Part shown: piece after piece, positions 42,819-53,610 of the stretch | How positions within the stretch are numbered: position 1 is the stretch's first letter | Layout: each line of letters begins with the position of its first letter | Translations under genes and position numbers: made by a program | Notes under the pieces: model-generated | Database searches by the model: none | What the model saw: only the letters and a program-made list of their open reading frames with translations | Told to the model about the DNA's origin: nothing | NCBI GenBank assembly: GCA_033297205.1 | Contig: MU859073.1 | Location: 62,001-126,000 of the forward strand | From: Pseudoneurospora amorphoporcata | Taxonomy: Eukaryota; Ascomycota; Sordariomycetes; Sordariales; Sordariaceae | Reading direction: 5' to 3' | DNA length: 64,000 nucleotides

Positions 42819-43902
42819 TCAATCCTCGCGATTGGCATCCTGGCGATTAATTCCCCTCTCCTCAGCACGAAGCATGAGCTGGCCCAGGGGCGAGTTAACC
42901 GGAATGCCAGGCTTCATACGCTCATTATGGATGCCATGGTCCCGATTAACGTGCGAGCGCAAGGCAGTTTGGTCTGGGTACTGCTGAAGGCAGACCGAAC
43001 GGGACGCATCTACGGCGGGCAGGGGGCAGATGACGACTCCATCCTCGGATTTGTGGCGATGATGCCTGGGTACATGATAAAGTTTCGAGTTAGTCGACCG
43101 AACTTTCGAGTTGACGTTGCCATAAACGTCGGCTATGGAATATGAGGTAGGTAGGTAGGTAGACTTACGCCTGGTTGTGCTGTGTCAGCTTGCTCATCCA
43201 CCTGTTGCAGATCGTGCACCACTTGTACTTGGGAGACGGAAGTGGGTTGGCGTTTCGGTTGAACTGCTGGACGAACCAGTCTTTAGGCTTGCCGGGCTCC
43301 AAAGCTGACTCTTCGTTGTCGATGTCTTGAACTTCGGTATCGGCGTCGTCGTCGTCGGCAGCAGAAGTGGTCGATGGAGCTGCAGCTGTGGGACTAAATG
43401 TCGTCGAGGTGGTACCAGCAAGTTAACGGATTGAACACAAGAAAGGAATCGTGGAATGGCCTTGGATTTGTGCCTGTCCGCCCTGTGAAACGTACCTGGC
43501 TTTCGAAGTGGAAGCTTTGTCGCTTGGGCCGCTCTTCTTCTTGGGGAAAGCTGAAGGCTCGGTGGCAGCAAGGATGGCAGGGTGATTTTCAAGACCAAGC
43601 TCGGTGAACTTCTTGGTAATGCACTCCTTGATTGTCTTTGCAATGGGAGCAAAAGCAGTGGCACTTTCCCAAAATCTTGGTTAGCTCTCATTATTTCACA
43701 TGCTGTTGGAAAGTGCGAGGGTCCACGTCCTGGCTTACCCTTTGATGTTTCCAGCTTTAACTTCCACCAAATAAGCCTTGTCAATGCAATCGCTCACGAC
43801 TGAGGAGAGCTTGGTACTGGACGGCCTGGCAAGGAGTAAGCAAACTTGATGGCAAGTCTTGGGTTCTGTATGTATAGACATAATATCTTACTGGGCGGAC
43901 AT
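42819..43902 (-). CDS. two-finger C2H2-type protein, paralogue F
   Basis: Exons: 43902-43892 (11 bases), 43816-43739, 43663 to 43496 or slightly further, 43385-43169 and 43065-42819. The C-terminal half carries the first finger WCTICNRWMSKLTQHNQAHH (C-x2-C-x9-H-x3-H) and a second with C-x11-C-x12-H-x4-H spacing, containing CLQQYPDQTALRSHVNRDH. The N-terminal exon 2-3 region (VVSDCIDKAYLVEVKAGN) is helical. The gene at 45173 has the same exon layout, including the 11-base first exon. The join between exons 3 and 4 is off by one base with the strong GTACGT donor. Either a later donor (GTTCAA, adding 59 bases) is used, or one base is missing here. The fingers suggest nucleic-acid or protein binding. 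The exact role is unknown. Confidence 0.7.
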
Positions 43903-44344
43903 TGTCGCGGTGTTCGGTGGATGGTCGTTCGCTTGACTACAGTTGTTAAAGGGAAGAAGGAAGGATATAAAATTCCACGAATAATTAGGGCAGTTATATA
44001 GGCGGTCAGATTCACAACACCCATTCACTGTCCTTTGTGTCAGAACCTTGGAATACCTCTGGCCTTCACTGAAGCGAACCTGGATTGCCCTTCGCTTCAG
44101 TTTGGTATAAAGGTTTGATACAAAGGTTTGGTTGTAAGTCTCACCGAACGGCCTGCGCCACAGAGTCAATATGAAGGTTCTCGAGGAGTTTTGGGATGGT
44201 GAGCAAAGGCCAATAACTCCAGTCGGAGTCGGGCACCGAACCAAGCAAAGTCCCGTCACCGGTCAGACTCTTGACAATAATTCCAACAAAAAGGCCAAGC
44301 GCTACAGTAAGCGCAGGCACGATTATGACGCCTCATATGTCGAC

Positions 44345-44863
44345 TCACGCGGGTTTTGTCGAGGGAAGATTCAACCAGAGGGTTTTCACTCCGGTTTCCT
44401 GATATGCGGTTCTGGAGCTACCACCGAGTGCATCTTCTGCCAGCTGCAGCGAGAATGATTGAGAGCAAGAAATAGGCGGGAAAGCATGGCAGGAGACGAC
44501 AGAAGAAACCGTAGATAGGGGTAAAGGAGGCAAGACGGACAAGAAGAAGAAGAGTGAGAAGGAGAGGCACACCAGATGGCTGTGACACTCGCGCACCAAG
44601 GTCGTGCCTTTCATTCCCTTGTCGCTCTCGTGGCAATATACACGTTGGTGAGCAGCCTTCATCTCGTCGTGGTAACAAAAAACGGGCAAGTTCATTCCCT
44701 TGACTCCCTCGCTGCGGTACTCGGACAATACGTCGACGGCATATCCAGCGTGTTCCTTGGAAAGAAACCATCTTGGTGGCTCGGGGGCCGATGCGAGGTA
44801 TGAGTGTACGATGTTTCGAGCACGTGGCAGTAGACCCGGATTATCGTCAGGCTCTGCTTTGTG
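44345..44863 (-). CDS. uncertain gene between the two C2H2 paralogues
   Basis: A minus-strand exon begins after a TCCACAG acceptor at 44863 and encodes a Cys/His-containing stretch including RWFLSKEHAGYAVDVLSEYR and VFCYHDEMKAAHQRVYCHES. A possible intron (GTGTGCC to TCGCTGCAG, 44572-44444) leads to a last exon ending at 44345; the unspliced frame is also open. No first exon with an ATG was found upstream, so the model is incomplete. No known domain is recognised, and the Cys/His residues do not match the finger spacing of its neighbours. Confidence 0.33.
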   Translation of the reverse strand, partial: HKAEPDDNPGLLPRARNIVHSYLASAPEPPRWFLSKEHAGYAVDVLSEYRSEGVKGMNLPVFCYHDEMKAAHQRVYCHESDKGMKGTTLVRECHSHLVCLSFSLFFFLSVLPPLPLSTVSSVVSCHAFPPISCSQSFSLQLAEDALGGSSRTAYQETGVKTLWLNLPSTKPA

Positions 44864-45172
44864 CTGTGGAGGAAAGGGATAACCAGTAAGAGCTAAGAAG
44901 ACAGAGACACAGGGCGGGAAACGCACAACAGTTTGAATGAGAGAGCTATTCTCGTGGATGTAGTGAGAGAGAGAGAAGCAAAATGAACAAGGCAGATGCT
45001 ACCTAGGCACCAAAAACCTCTAGCTACATATATCAAGCATTGATACTCGCCTTTTCCCACTTGGTTATCCTTCCATAACCACAGCGCTACCTAGTCTACT
45101 AGGAAACAGAAGACACCGCAGCCATGGGCCCATGAGACAACTCGTTAGGTACCCATTTCCTGTGCGCAACAC

Positions 45173-46134
45173 TCAGTCCTCAGACTCGCCATTAAGCAGA
45201 GCCTGTCCCTCGGGAGAATTCACTCGAATTGCACTCTTCCAAACAGGGTTAACATAGCGGCCATGGTCACGCTGGATATGGCTCCGGAGAGCTGCCTTGT
45301 CCTGGAATTGCTCCAAGCAGAGCATTCCTGGCACGCCCCCCAAAAGTGGCTCGGGGCAAAGAACGGGGTCCTTTTCAACATGACTATCTCGTTGTGATGT
45401 GTGTTAGATCTTACATCGGCCCCATAATTACCTCTAGGTATGTTGGCTCTTGACCAGGGGAACTTACCACCAATTATGCTGGTAATAATTGGACTGCCAT
45501 CTCTCGCAGATGGCGCACCACGCGTAGCGGCATCTCCTTTTGGGAGGGCGAGCGGCTGGGTTAAACTGGTCTAAAGCCCAGTTGCCAGTGAGCCTTTAAC
45601 AGTGTCAGTTCATGTGAGTCCATACAAGGATAGGGGAAAGGGCAGGGCTTGATATACTAACGGAGCGGCTGTGTCATCTTGGGCTTTTCCAGCATTGTCG
45701 TCACGAGCCGGTGCCAAAACACTAGAGGTACATGTAGCTTCTGGGCGTTCAATGCGGGAAGAGCCAAACTCCATGTTCGGAGAAGGCACGGCGACGTCAC
45801 GTAAAGGAGTGTCTTCACCAATACCGCCGTTTCTCATAACGGGTTTGAGCTTGCCAGCAACTTTTTGTTGCACTACGGCGGGGCTAGAAGATTGGGAAAC
45901 ACGTCAGCATCTATGGCATCAAAAAAGGGCGGGCACCTCTAGGTAGGTAGCATGATGACAATCTCATGTGACTCACATCATGCCATGTTCCGAACTGTCA
46001 ATTCCCTGGAACAACTCTGCATTAATTGCCTGGATGGCTTCCCCGACAGTCCTGTGGCCGTACAGTTAGAACAGCCATATGGATGGTGGAATCCCGGAAG
46101 GATGTGTGAGTGGAAGGTCTTACTTGAATGACAT
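45173..46134 (-). CDS. two-finger C2H2-type protein, paralogue G
   Basis: Five exons (46134-46124, 46051-45977, 45883-45662, 45593-45468, 45383-45173), all GT-AG and in phase, give 214 residues. Finger 1 is WCAICERWQSNYYQHNWCH (C-x2-C-x9-H-x3-H), interrupted by an intron just before the last His codon. Finger 2 is C-x12-C-x12-H-x4-H with CLEQFQDKAALRSHIQRDH. The sequence just before finger 1, WALDQFNPAAR, matches WFVQQFNRNAN of paralogue F, and the stretch after finger 2 ends VNSPEGQALL as VNSPLGQLML does in F. Short spacing in finger 1 and long spacing in finger 2 are unusual for C2H2 domains. The N-terminal exon 2 is helical. A nucleic-acid-binding role is inferred only. The first exon is just 11 bases. 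Confidence 0.8.
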
Positions 46135-48812
46135 TTTGATAAGCTCGCCGTGCGGCGTGGAAGCAAGGAGGTAGAAAGATGGATGCAGAGGCAGGGTTTG
46201 ATCCTGGGAATCACCGGCGACTGCCTGGACAGTGGTACTGGGAAAGGGACATAGGTAAAAGGTAGACGACCAGAAGCGGGTTGACTTTCAAGTAGTAAGA
46301 GTCAAAGAAGAAATTGAAGCCGGAGCAGCCCTCAAATACTAGAGGAAACTACTGGTGAAGGTGAAGCTCAGTTAAAAGGCCAAGGTTCCTGGTTATATCA
46401 AGGTTGCAAGGTTCGACGAGTGGCAATGAAGAGGTAGCATTAACAAGGTGAAGGGGAGACGTATTAAGCAAGGGAATGTCAACCCGTTACTGGTAGTGAA
46501 GCAAAGCCGCATGAGCACCACAAACGGATAAATGAAACAAAACAAGAAAGAAGTTAGATGGAAAGCCAAAAAGAAAAAAAAGAAGAAAAAAAAGGAGCCG
46601 ATCGTCATCAGTTGTTGAGGGATGGTAAGGCCTACCAGTAGCTGCCACACGGCAACCGTAGCAATAATCTTGCCTTCACATAGTTAACTGTTTGTTGTAA
46701 AGCAATTATCAGTTACTCCTTGCTACCTATGTACCTGCGTTTGACAAAGCAGCGACCCCTTGGCGCGGTTGTTGTTGACTTGTTGGAGGTAGGTATCCCT
46801 GAACTGACAAAGTGACGTCTCCGGAGAGCAGAGCCGTGCGGTATTGGTTACCAGGGTTATCCATGTCCGTAGCTTACAAGGCTGCAGGTACCGAGGTACC
46901 AGGCACGCTAAGCACCCCCCTCCGGAGTACCAAATACACGAAAGGGTTGTCCCTGCTTGCTTGGCTTTGGTATGTCAGCTTAGCTTGTGTGCTTTTTCAG
47001 TAGAAGAAGAGAAATCTCAAGGAGAAAGACGATGTGAGACCACTGATCATGTAAGACAAATGCTTGGGAATTGATGGCTGAAGATAGTAGGCCGTGGTGT
47101 GAATGGGTAGCAGGAGCAAGCTTGGGCAATCGGAAACCTTTGAGTGTTGTCGCGATTCGCGTTCCCCTTAAGTAGCACTGAGGGCTCAATGAGCACGAAA
47201 TTAAGTATATGACAAACAGGGCTTACCGCCTTGGGATTTGGGTCGCTTCACTCACTCGGTCCGTCGCTCACCCAGCCACGTAAAGGGCATGTTCCTGTGC
47301 CCATCTTTGAGGTTTGGCAGAGGATCTGGCCTGAGGTGTTCATTCATGGTTTGGTGAAGTCGTGCCGTGCAATACGGGACGAAACCTCCGGTCTAGTCCG
47401 AGTTTGGGCCCTAGCGAGCGTATGGGTTGGGGTTGGTACGTTTTACGATGGGAAAGGCGGTCTTCTCGGGATCATCAGCCGGCAATCATCAGCCGGCAAT
47501 CATCATCCGGCAAAGGTAGTCCCATGATTGATCTGAGTCCATGCCTTCCGTCTTGTCGAGTCTCTGGTCTTCCATTCTGCGGTCCGCTTCTCAATTCCAA
47601 CGTCGGATCTCGGGTCCCATATCCTGCCTGCGATCACAGGGTTTGGCCAATCTGCGCCCCTTCACTCCAACAACCTCTGATTCAAGATTCGGTTCCAAAA
47701 CACCAAGTAAGACACTCAAGGTCAGCTGCGTGCGAGTGTCACACTCGAAGTCGAGCATTGTGCTGCAAGCTTTGGTGGAATGAGGCATGTCTCGGCTTGC
47801 ACCAGACGAATAACCCCCCAGGCAGCGCAAGCCAGAGCTGCTTCTCGGGATACACGAAGCCGAGATTGTATGACCAATACCAGACCCGATGGACTGGGTC
47901 AAGAAAGCAGTGAAATGTGCATCAAGTCACAGCCAAGATGTCCCATACTCTCAAAGTTCTTGGCTCGCTGGTGAAAATGTCATAGAGGGAGCGAGACGAC
48001 GTTCAAGAGCAAGAGTGCTGTGATCATCCGTCCACGGGGTCCGATGACGTTTCCTGCTCTTTGCAGCAAAGATCTCCCATGTGACGGAGTGGGTATCCGA
48101 CGATCAGGCCGGACTTGTGGGATCCCGAAAGCTGAAATGTGGAGAAGTGATCTAAGGAGAACAATCGGTCGAGGCTCCTGCCTACCGGATTGATTCGACG
48201 ATCTCGAGGACCCTGAGTGTACGTCAATAATCTCGTGGAACAGGCCCATCTTCTGTCGCTCCCTCTTTGACGAGTACTAAATCTCAGGGTTCAACGATCA
48301 GGATGATGGATGTAAGGGTGCTACCCTGACGATCCCCAGAATCCATGATGATGGCTAAGAGTGAAAGAAACGCGCTTTGAGTTTCCTGTTAGCGCTGTTG
48401 TTCTGACGTATGACTGGAAAACGAAGCATAAAGGTCGAGTTGCACCGTCCTGACATTTTTCGACCAGATTGAGACACAACCACAACCAACGCCAAAGCAC
48501 ATGGTATTCACGAGGAGTCCCATGTTTCATCGAACCTAGGCACCTAAACTTTTTACCATTCATCAGCGATTTGGTCCAGGATCGCCTGCCAAACAGAGGT
48601 ATGTCCTTCACCACCGATCTTTTCAAAGAGTGCCTCCCAAGACTTACCTGGGGTTCGTGACCTAGACCTTCAACGTTACTCGGATTGAGTCAGCCTCCGG
48701 ACCTTCGGTCCCGCAACTTTGCGCAACGCCACCAACCCCGGCATCTGATACCGAAGGACTCGTGACTCGACACGGCGAAAGGAATTCTCCAACGACAGGA
48801 AGCTCGACAGCT
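46135..48812. other. gene-poor region
   Basis: 2.7 kb without a supported gene. It contains an A-rich purine tract near 46570-46600 and a 14-bp triple repeat near 47.5 kb. Open frames near 47.4-47.9 kb on both strands have no domain or splice context. Confidence 0.45.
47471..47512 (+). repeat. 14-bp unit repeated three times
   Basis: ATCATCAGCCGGCA occurs at 47471-47484 and 47485-47498, then ATCATCATCCGGCA at 47499-47512. Simple tandem minisatellite. Confidence 0.95.
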
Positions 48813-48820
48813 TATATAAA
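48813..48820 (+). promoter_or_regulatory. TATA box of the GH43 gene
   Basis: TATATAAA lies 199 bases upstream of the GH43 start, followed by a CT/CA-rich leader. Confidence 0.55.
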
Positions 48821-49018
48821 CCCCTCAAGTCCTGATGCTTGACGTTATTCTCCCTCCTACAACAACTACAAACATCAGTATTTCCACGAACCGGAACAGC
48901 ATCCGTTAGCCTGTAACCGAATAGCTTCCCCAATTTCGCCATCAGTACCTTGGCAAATTACCCGGTAACCGTTTTATGAGCCAGCTAGTGAGGAACGGAA
49001 CATCCACGAATACCCATC

Positions 49019-49999
49019 ATGCAGCTCGCTTCTCTCTTTTCCGCCATTGTGGCACTGACCATGGGCCCCCTGGCTACCTTGGCCTCCCCGGCTGAGACCT
49101 TGGGCAACAGGGACTTCCCCGACCCAGCCATTACCCTTGACCCTCGCACTTACGAGTGGTACGCCTTTGCAACCAACAGTAACGGCAAAAACGTTCAGGC
49201 TGCTTACAGCCCTCATCCCCTCGACGGTCCATGGACATATGTCGAGCACGACCTCCTGCCCACTCCGGGCAAGTGGGTCAACCCCAACCAACACGACATC
49301 TGGGCCCCTGACGTACACTACTTTGAGGCCACCGACTCATTTGTCATGTACTACTCGGGTCTTCTGGCGGACTCTCCTTTCCACTGTATCGGTATCGCCA
49401 CTGCGGAGAACGTCACTGGTCCGTACGAGGCCCTCGACGAGCCGTTTGCCTGCCCCGACTCGGAGGGCGGTGCCATTGACGCGAGTGGCTACCTCGACCC
49501 TATCGACGGCTCGTTCTTCGTTGTGTACAAGGTGGACGGCAGCTCAAAGGGACCCGGTGGTCCTTGTGGCAACGGCGACCCGCCTGGTGAGCCGACTCCG
49601 TTCCGCCTCCAGCGTGTCAACGAGAGCGATGGCATCACCCCTATCGGCCACTATACCGAGATCCTCGACCGCGATCCCGAGCTTGATGGGCCCCTGATTG
49701 AGGCGCCAAACCTCATCCGCACCCGGAACGGCACTTTCGTGCTGTTCTACTCGTCTCACTGCTATAACACACCGGAGTATGACGTCAAGTATGCAACGGC
49801 CGACCAGATCGAGGGACCGTACCATCGACGAGGAGAACTGATGAACACTACTTCCTTCGGGTTCGACGGCCCTGGAGGGGCGAGCAGTGTTCGCGGCGGT
49901 GGAACCATGGTGTTCCATGCCAACTGCGATGCCGGCCGTTGCATGTATGTGACGGAGTTCGTAGTCGAAGAGGATGGTGTTGTTACGCTTCTGGATTGA
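49019..49999 (+). CDS. secreted GH43-family glycoside hydrolase
   Basis: Intronless, 326 residues, with an N-terminal signal peptide of about 22 residues (cleavage near TLASPA). It is a five-bladed propeller glycosidase of family GH43, whose members act as arabinanases, arabinofuranosidases, xylosidases or galactanases. The three catalytic acids are visible: the base Asp35 in RDFPDPAI, the pKa-modulating Asp154 in GAIDASGYLDP and the acid Glu228 in GPLIEAPNLI. HDIWAPDVHYF is the usual second-blade motif. There are several N-glycosylation sequons (NVT, NES, NGT, NTT). The length indicates a single catalytic domain with no carbohydrate-binding module. It acts outside the cell on hemicellulose or pectin side chains. 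The exact substrate cannot be read from sequence. Confidence 0.93.
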   Translation: MQLASLFSAIVALTMGPLATLASPAETLGNRDFPDPAITLDPRTYEWYAFATNSNGKNVQAAYSPHPLDGPWTYVEHDLLPTPGKWVNPNQHDIWAPDVHYFEATDSFVMYYSGLLADSPFHCIGIATAENVTGPYEALDEPFACPDSEGGAIDASGYLDPIDGSFFVVYKVDGSSKGPGGPCGNGDPPGEPTPFRLQRVNESDGITPIGHYTEILDRDPELDGPLIEAPNLIRTRNGTFVLFYSSHCYNTPEYDVKYATADQIEGPYHRRGELMNTTSFGFDGPGGASSVRGGGTMVFHANCDAGRCMYVTEFVVEEDGVVTLLD

Positions 50000-50258
50000 T
50001 CTGTTTTCAGGGTGGATTAGCACATGGAAGAGAAGGGATGAAGGATCCGGAGTTATTGGGTACTGCGTTGGCCTTTGGGATGCATACCACAGGAGTACTG
50101 ACGGTCATTTTTCCCTCACAAATTTCGGTAGTTAGCGAAAGGCGTATGGCGTAAAATCTATAAAGCGATTTTCGGTGAACAACATGACGTTCGGTCGAAG
50201 TAACAACTTGAACATGACTCGAATATAGTGATTTCCAGATAAAAACCAGCACCTGTCC

Positions 50259-51848
50259 TCATCCACGGTCAGAAGGTACCTCGGGGTTTGTAGTTGAGCC
50301 TGGTGATCTTGCTCTACGCCACTTCATCCCTCTCCAACGCAACATGGCGATGGCAGCGGCACCAAAGCTTCCACTCCATATGCCAATGATGGTGAAATAC
50401 CATCCTCTGCCAGTAGCATCCAACAGTGGTTGCAGAATCGCTACACCAGCAGCAGCCATTGCACAACGTGTGATGCTAGTCGTGGCCGCAGCGGTGCTCG
50501 GACTGTGAGGAAAGCTGTCGACGAGAAGCGTACTGTACGTGGTGTAGAAGAATGTGCCCCAGAAACCCTGAAAGAATTGCATAACCAGAGGAAGAGCGGG
50601 ATGCAGAGAGCGGGATACAGCCCATCCATATCCGACTACCGTACAAGTCGAAATGATGAGCATCCAGAAGCTGCTCTTGGTCCTTGCCTTTTCTAGCGGG
50701 AAATGAAGAAGATGTTCACCTGTAGCTTTGTTGATAGTCTGTCCGTTTTGAAGCGCAGTTGTCTTGTAGTTGTAGTCCATAATTCTCCCCGTGAAGTAGC
50801 TCCCCGTGATGATGCCAACTGCTCGAGGAAGGTATGCCAGTCCGATGTGCAGTTCGTTGAAACCGTAGATATCCTTGAAAATATCGGGAATTGCTGCTAC
50901 CATTGAATAGTCCACGGTGTAGAAGGATCCATGCACCCAAAGTGTCAGAGAAGTGTCCTTATAGAAGATTAGCCGGAAGCAGGCAAGGATGTTTCCCAAT
51001 CCATACCATTTGGATTTTGGTGTTGTGCTGGTCGCTGTGGTTGTACAGGTAGCTGGCGATGATATCTTGTCACATTGTCTCTGTGTCTTCTTCCCCTGGG
51101 CGAGGTGTCTCGTCGCCAAGCTCCACCAGCTGAGCTGCCACCATCTGAACGAGTCCTTGTTGTTGCCATTGCCAACCAGGCTTCTCGCGGTTTCTGGGAG
51201 GAACAGCCCGACACCGATGAAAAGCATGACACCAACAATAACGAGTGCCCAAAACACCCAGATGTGGCTTCCGCTTGTATAGGCAACAGCTCCTCCAACC
51301 ACGGGCCCTACGCAGGCGCCAAGGTTGAGAGCCATGCTGATGGGCCCGAGTATGCGGCCCCTCTCGCTGGGGAGGCAGACATCGGCCACTACACCAAAGC
51401 TTATGGCATAAGCAGCACTGGCACCAAGACTTTGCAAGGCTCGAAGTGTGATGAGGGCGGGATAGCTGTCACTGTTGGCTGCGAGCCCAATGTTTCCCAC
51501 GACGTAGAGGGCCAATGTCAAGAGAAAGAAGGGGCGCCGTCCATGGGTATCAGAAAGGGGACCGAATATTACGGGAGAAATGGCCTGGAAGATGATGTAG
51601 ACGGTCAGCGTCAGGTTGATGGCTTGGGCCGAGACTCGAAAGTGTTCTCTCAGCATAGGCAAAAGGGGGAAGTAGATGGTCGCGGTCAATGGGGACGTGA
51701 TGGTCGACAGGCCCAGCAGAAGCTGGAGCTGCCGTAGCTGCGAGCGAGTAAATACCGAGTATTTCGCAAGAGAGGTACCGCTCTCGTCAGCATGATCCTC
51801 GTTTCCATTGGGTGTCCCCTTGGAAGTAGAATCGCTGAAATCTCCCAT
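50259..51848 (-). CDS. MFS transporter, drug:H+ antiporter type
   Basis: Intronless, 529 residues from MGDFSDS; an upstream in-frame ATG at 51974 would add a non-conserved leader. Twelve hydrophobic helices are expected: ITSPLTATIYFPLLPML opens helix 1, GPLSDTHGRRPFFLL is the loop 2-3 signature, RALQSLGASAAYAISFGVV is helix 4, GPVVGGAVAY is the antiporter motif C region, and a cytosolic central loop rich in Asn/Thr/Ser follows. It is most like the DHA1 family (QDR/FLR type) that exports drugs, organic acids or polyamines across the plasma membrane. Substrate unknown. It is convergent with the GH43 gene, 259 bases apart. Confidence 0.93.
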   Translation of the reverse strand: MGDFSDSTSKGTPNGNEDHADESGTSLAKYSVFTRSQLRQLQLLLGLSTITSPLTATIYFPLLPMLREHFRVSAQAINLTLTVYIIFQAISPVIFGPLSDTHGRRPFFLLTLALYVVGNIGLAANSDSYPALITLRALQSLGASAAYAISFGVVADVCLPSERGRILGPISMALNLGACVGPVVGGAVAYTSGSHIWVFWALVIVGVMLFIGVGLFLPETARSLVGNGNNKDSFRWWQLSWWSLATRHLAQGKKTQRQCDKISSPATCTTTATSTTPKSKWYGLGNILACFRLIFYKDTSLTLWVHGSFYTVDYSMVAAIPDIFKDIYGFNELHIGLAYLPRAVGIITGSYFTGRIMDYNYKTTALQNGQTINKATGEHLLHFPLEKARTKSSFWMLIISTCTVVGYGWAVSRSLHPALPLVMQFFQGFWGTFFYTTYSTLLVDSFPHSPSTAAATTSITRCAMAAAGVAILQPLLDATGRGWYFTIIGIWSGSFGAAAIAMLRWRGMKWRRARSPGSTTNPEVPSDRG

Positions 51849-52416
51849 GGCTTGTAGTAGAAGGGAAGGAAAATTTGAAGACGATGATGTTGGCAACAGA
51901 AGGAAAACACGACGATGCTGTCGAAATTGGAGGGGTGAGTGACACCTCCAGCTGTTATGGAAAACGGGAAGCAACTGTACCTACACTACCTAAGGTAGGG
52001 AGTGTCATTCAGCGGCGGTTATCCCTGGAACTTAGCGGCAGGTACCTTATCTGTGGGGCAGACCCGACGGCCGGGAAGGAGCCCCCCGGGTGCGCCAGGC
52101 TCCCCGCCCTGCCGGGGTGCAGTGCTGCCTGACTCAGTGCGGGGTAACGCTGAAGTTCAGCGCTATCCGGGGAAAGAATGCGCATGACCACCTCAGGCAC
52201 GCCGGGCGATACTGCATTCACCACGACGTGGGAACATCTGTGGACAGTTGCGACTACAACACGCTGATGGAAGCATTTCTCCCACTCATGTTTCTATCCC
52301 ATATTACATCTGAACGCCTTTTCTGCAATCAGCAGAATAACACCATCCTCAAACAGGTATCTATCTCCCTTATCAACCCCACCGCTTCTCAACCGAATCT
52401 GTATACCCACTGATGC
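51849..52416. other. intergenic region
   Basis: Promoter of the MFS gene and 3' flank of the kinase gene. No other feature seen. Confidence 0.5.
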
Positions 52417-53610
52417 TCATTCCGAGTCTGAATGCCCATCAGAGACGGCACCCAGGTTGTGATTCTTCTCAGAGGGCAGCACAGCCATTTGGTCCTTTTC
52501 GATCCTTGGTGGCCCTTGATCCGCCTCGAATGGGGCGTACTTATCGATGAGATAGTACATGTCGGAGTACGCTCTTCAAGAAACAACAGTCAGTATCGAT
52601 AATTCGTCGGCGTTTTCGAGATATGCGACTTACTGCTGTCTAACGGCCGTTCCCGATGTGGTGTGGTTGACGGAATAGATCACGTTGTAGTAAACGCTGT
52701 AAAGGCGGTTCCGATCCTCCCACTCCTTTCTGGGCTCACTTCGTTTGTTGTACAGGTTGTACGTGTCCGTATAGATCGGATCGCTAATCTTGTTGTAGTT
52801 GCAGCGCCAATCCGCCACGTCCATCTCGTGGTGGGAATAGAAGCAAGCCGCGTCAAAGACGTATATGTTGCCGTTGTCGAGCGATGTCCCACAGTTTCCC
52901 TCCCACAAATCGCCATGGATCAAGCTAGGCTTTACCACACGGCCGCCCTCTACAAGAGCGTCCAAAAGTCTCGGAGTGACCTGTTCCATGAACCGCTTCC
53001 CGACAGTGTCCATGTCTTCCCAGTAGCCGTTGACCTCAAAGTCCTGGGATATGACGTTCTGAAGGAGCTTGATGAAGAACGCCGTCCAGTTACTTTCCCA
53101 CTCAACAAGTTGTGGCACGCGACCCTGGCAGGTTGACACCTGGAAGCCGAACTGCCCCGTTGGAGATACACTTTCACGATGGAGGCGGGCTAACCTCGAG
53201 CACAGGTTGTCAGGGTCCGGCATCCCTTCGTGCATCTCGATGTATTCGGCAAGGAAGAAATACGCCTCAGGTTCCTTAGCATCGTATTTGCCCCAAACAT
53301 GAGGTTTAGGCACAAAATCAGGAGCCCACTTGTAGAGTTCTGACATGGCATTGAACTCTCCTTCCATCATGGTACGGCCGTGGCTCCCCGGAGCAGACTT
53401 GATGAAATACCGGGCCTTGGTTCCATCGGGGAGGCTTAGGACGAGGCGAGCAGTGACTGTCCAAGCTGATTGCCCAAAGTGATGGGCAGATATAACCTTG
53501 GTGCCGCTGGGAAATTGGCCGAGGACACTCGAGTCAACCCTAAAGTCCCCGACATACGGGGGAGAAACAGCCTTGGATCGCTCAAGCAGAAGGGGGAGCT
53601 CCGAACTCAT
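52417..53610 (-). CDS. fructosamine/ketosamine-3-kinase-like protein
   Basis: Exons 53610-52634 and 52573-52417 encode 377 residues, joined across VRQQAYSDM with a GTAAGT donor and a TTGAAG acceptor. The protein has a kinase-like fold of the FN3K/APH class. RYFIKSAPG holds the ATP-binding Lys, MMEGEFNAM the N-lobe Glu, SLIHGDLWEGNCG the catalytic Asp and metal-binding Asn, and NIYVFDAACFYSHHEMDVAD the DFG-like Asp block typical of fructosamine kinases. Such enzymes phosphorylate sugars bound to protein amines so that glycation is reversed. Many fungal paralogues have unknown substrates. The last 50 residues, after the intron, are acidic and variable. No targeting signal is seen. Confidence 0.88.

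Noticed and set aside
48676..48942. Minus-strand 88-codon frame upstream of GH43
   Set aside because: Covers the GH43 TATA box and leader; no domain or conserved motif.
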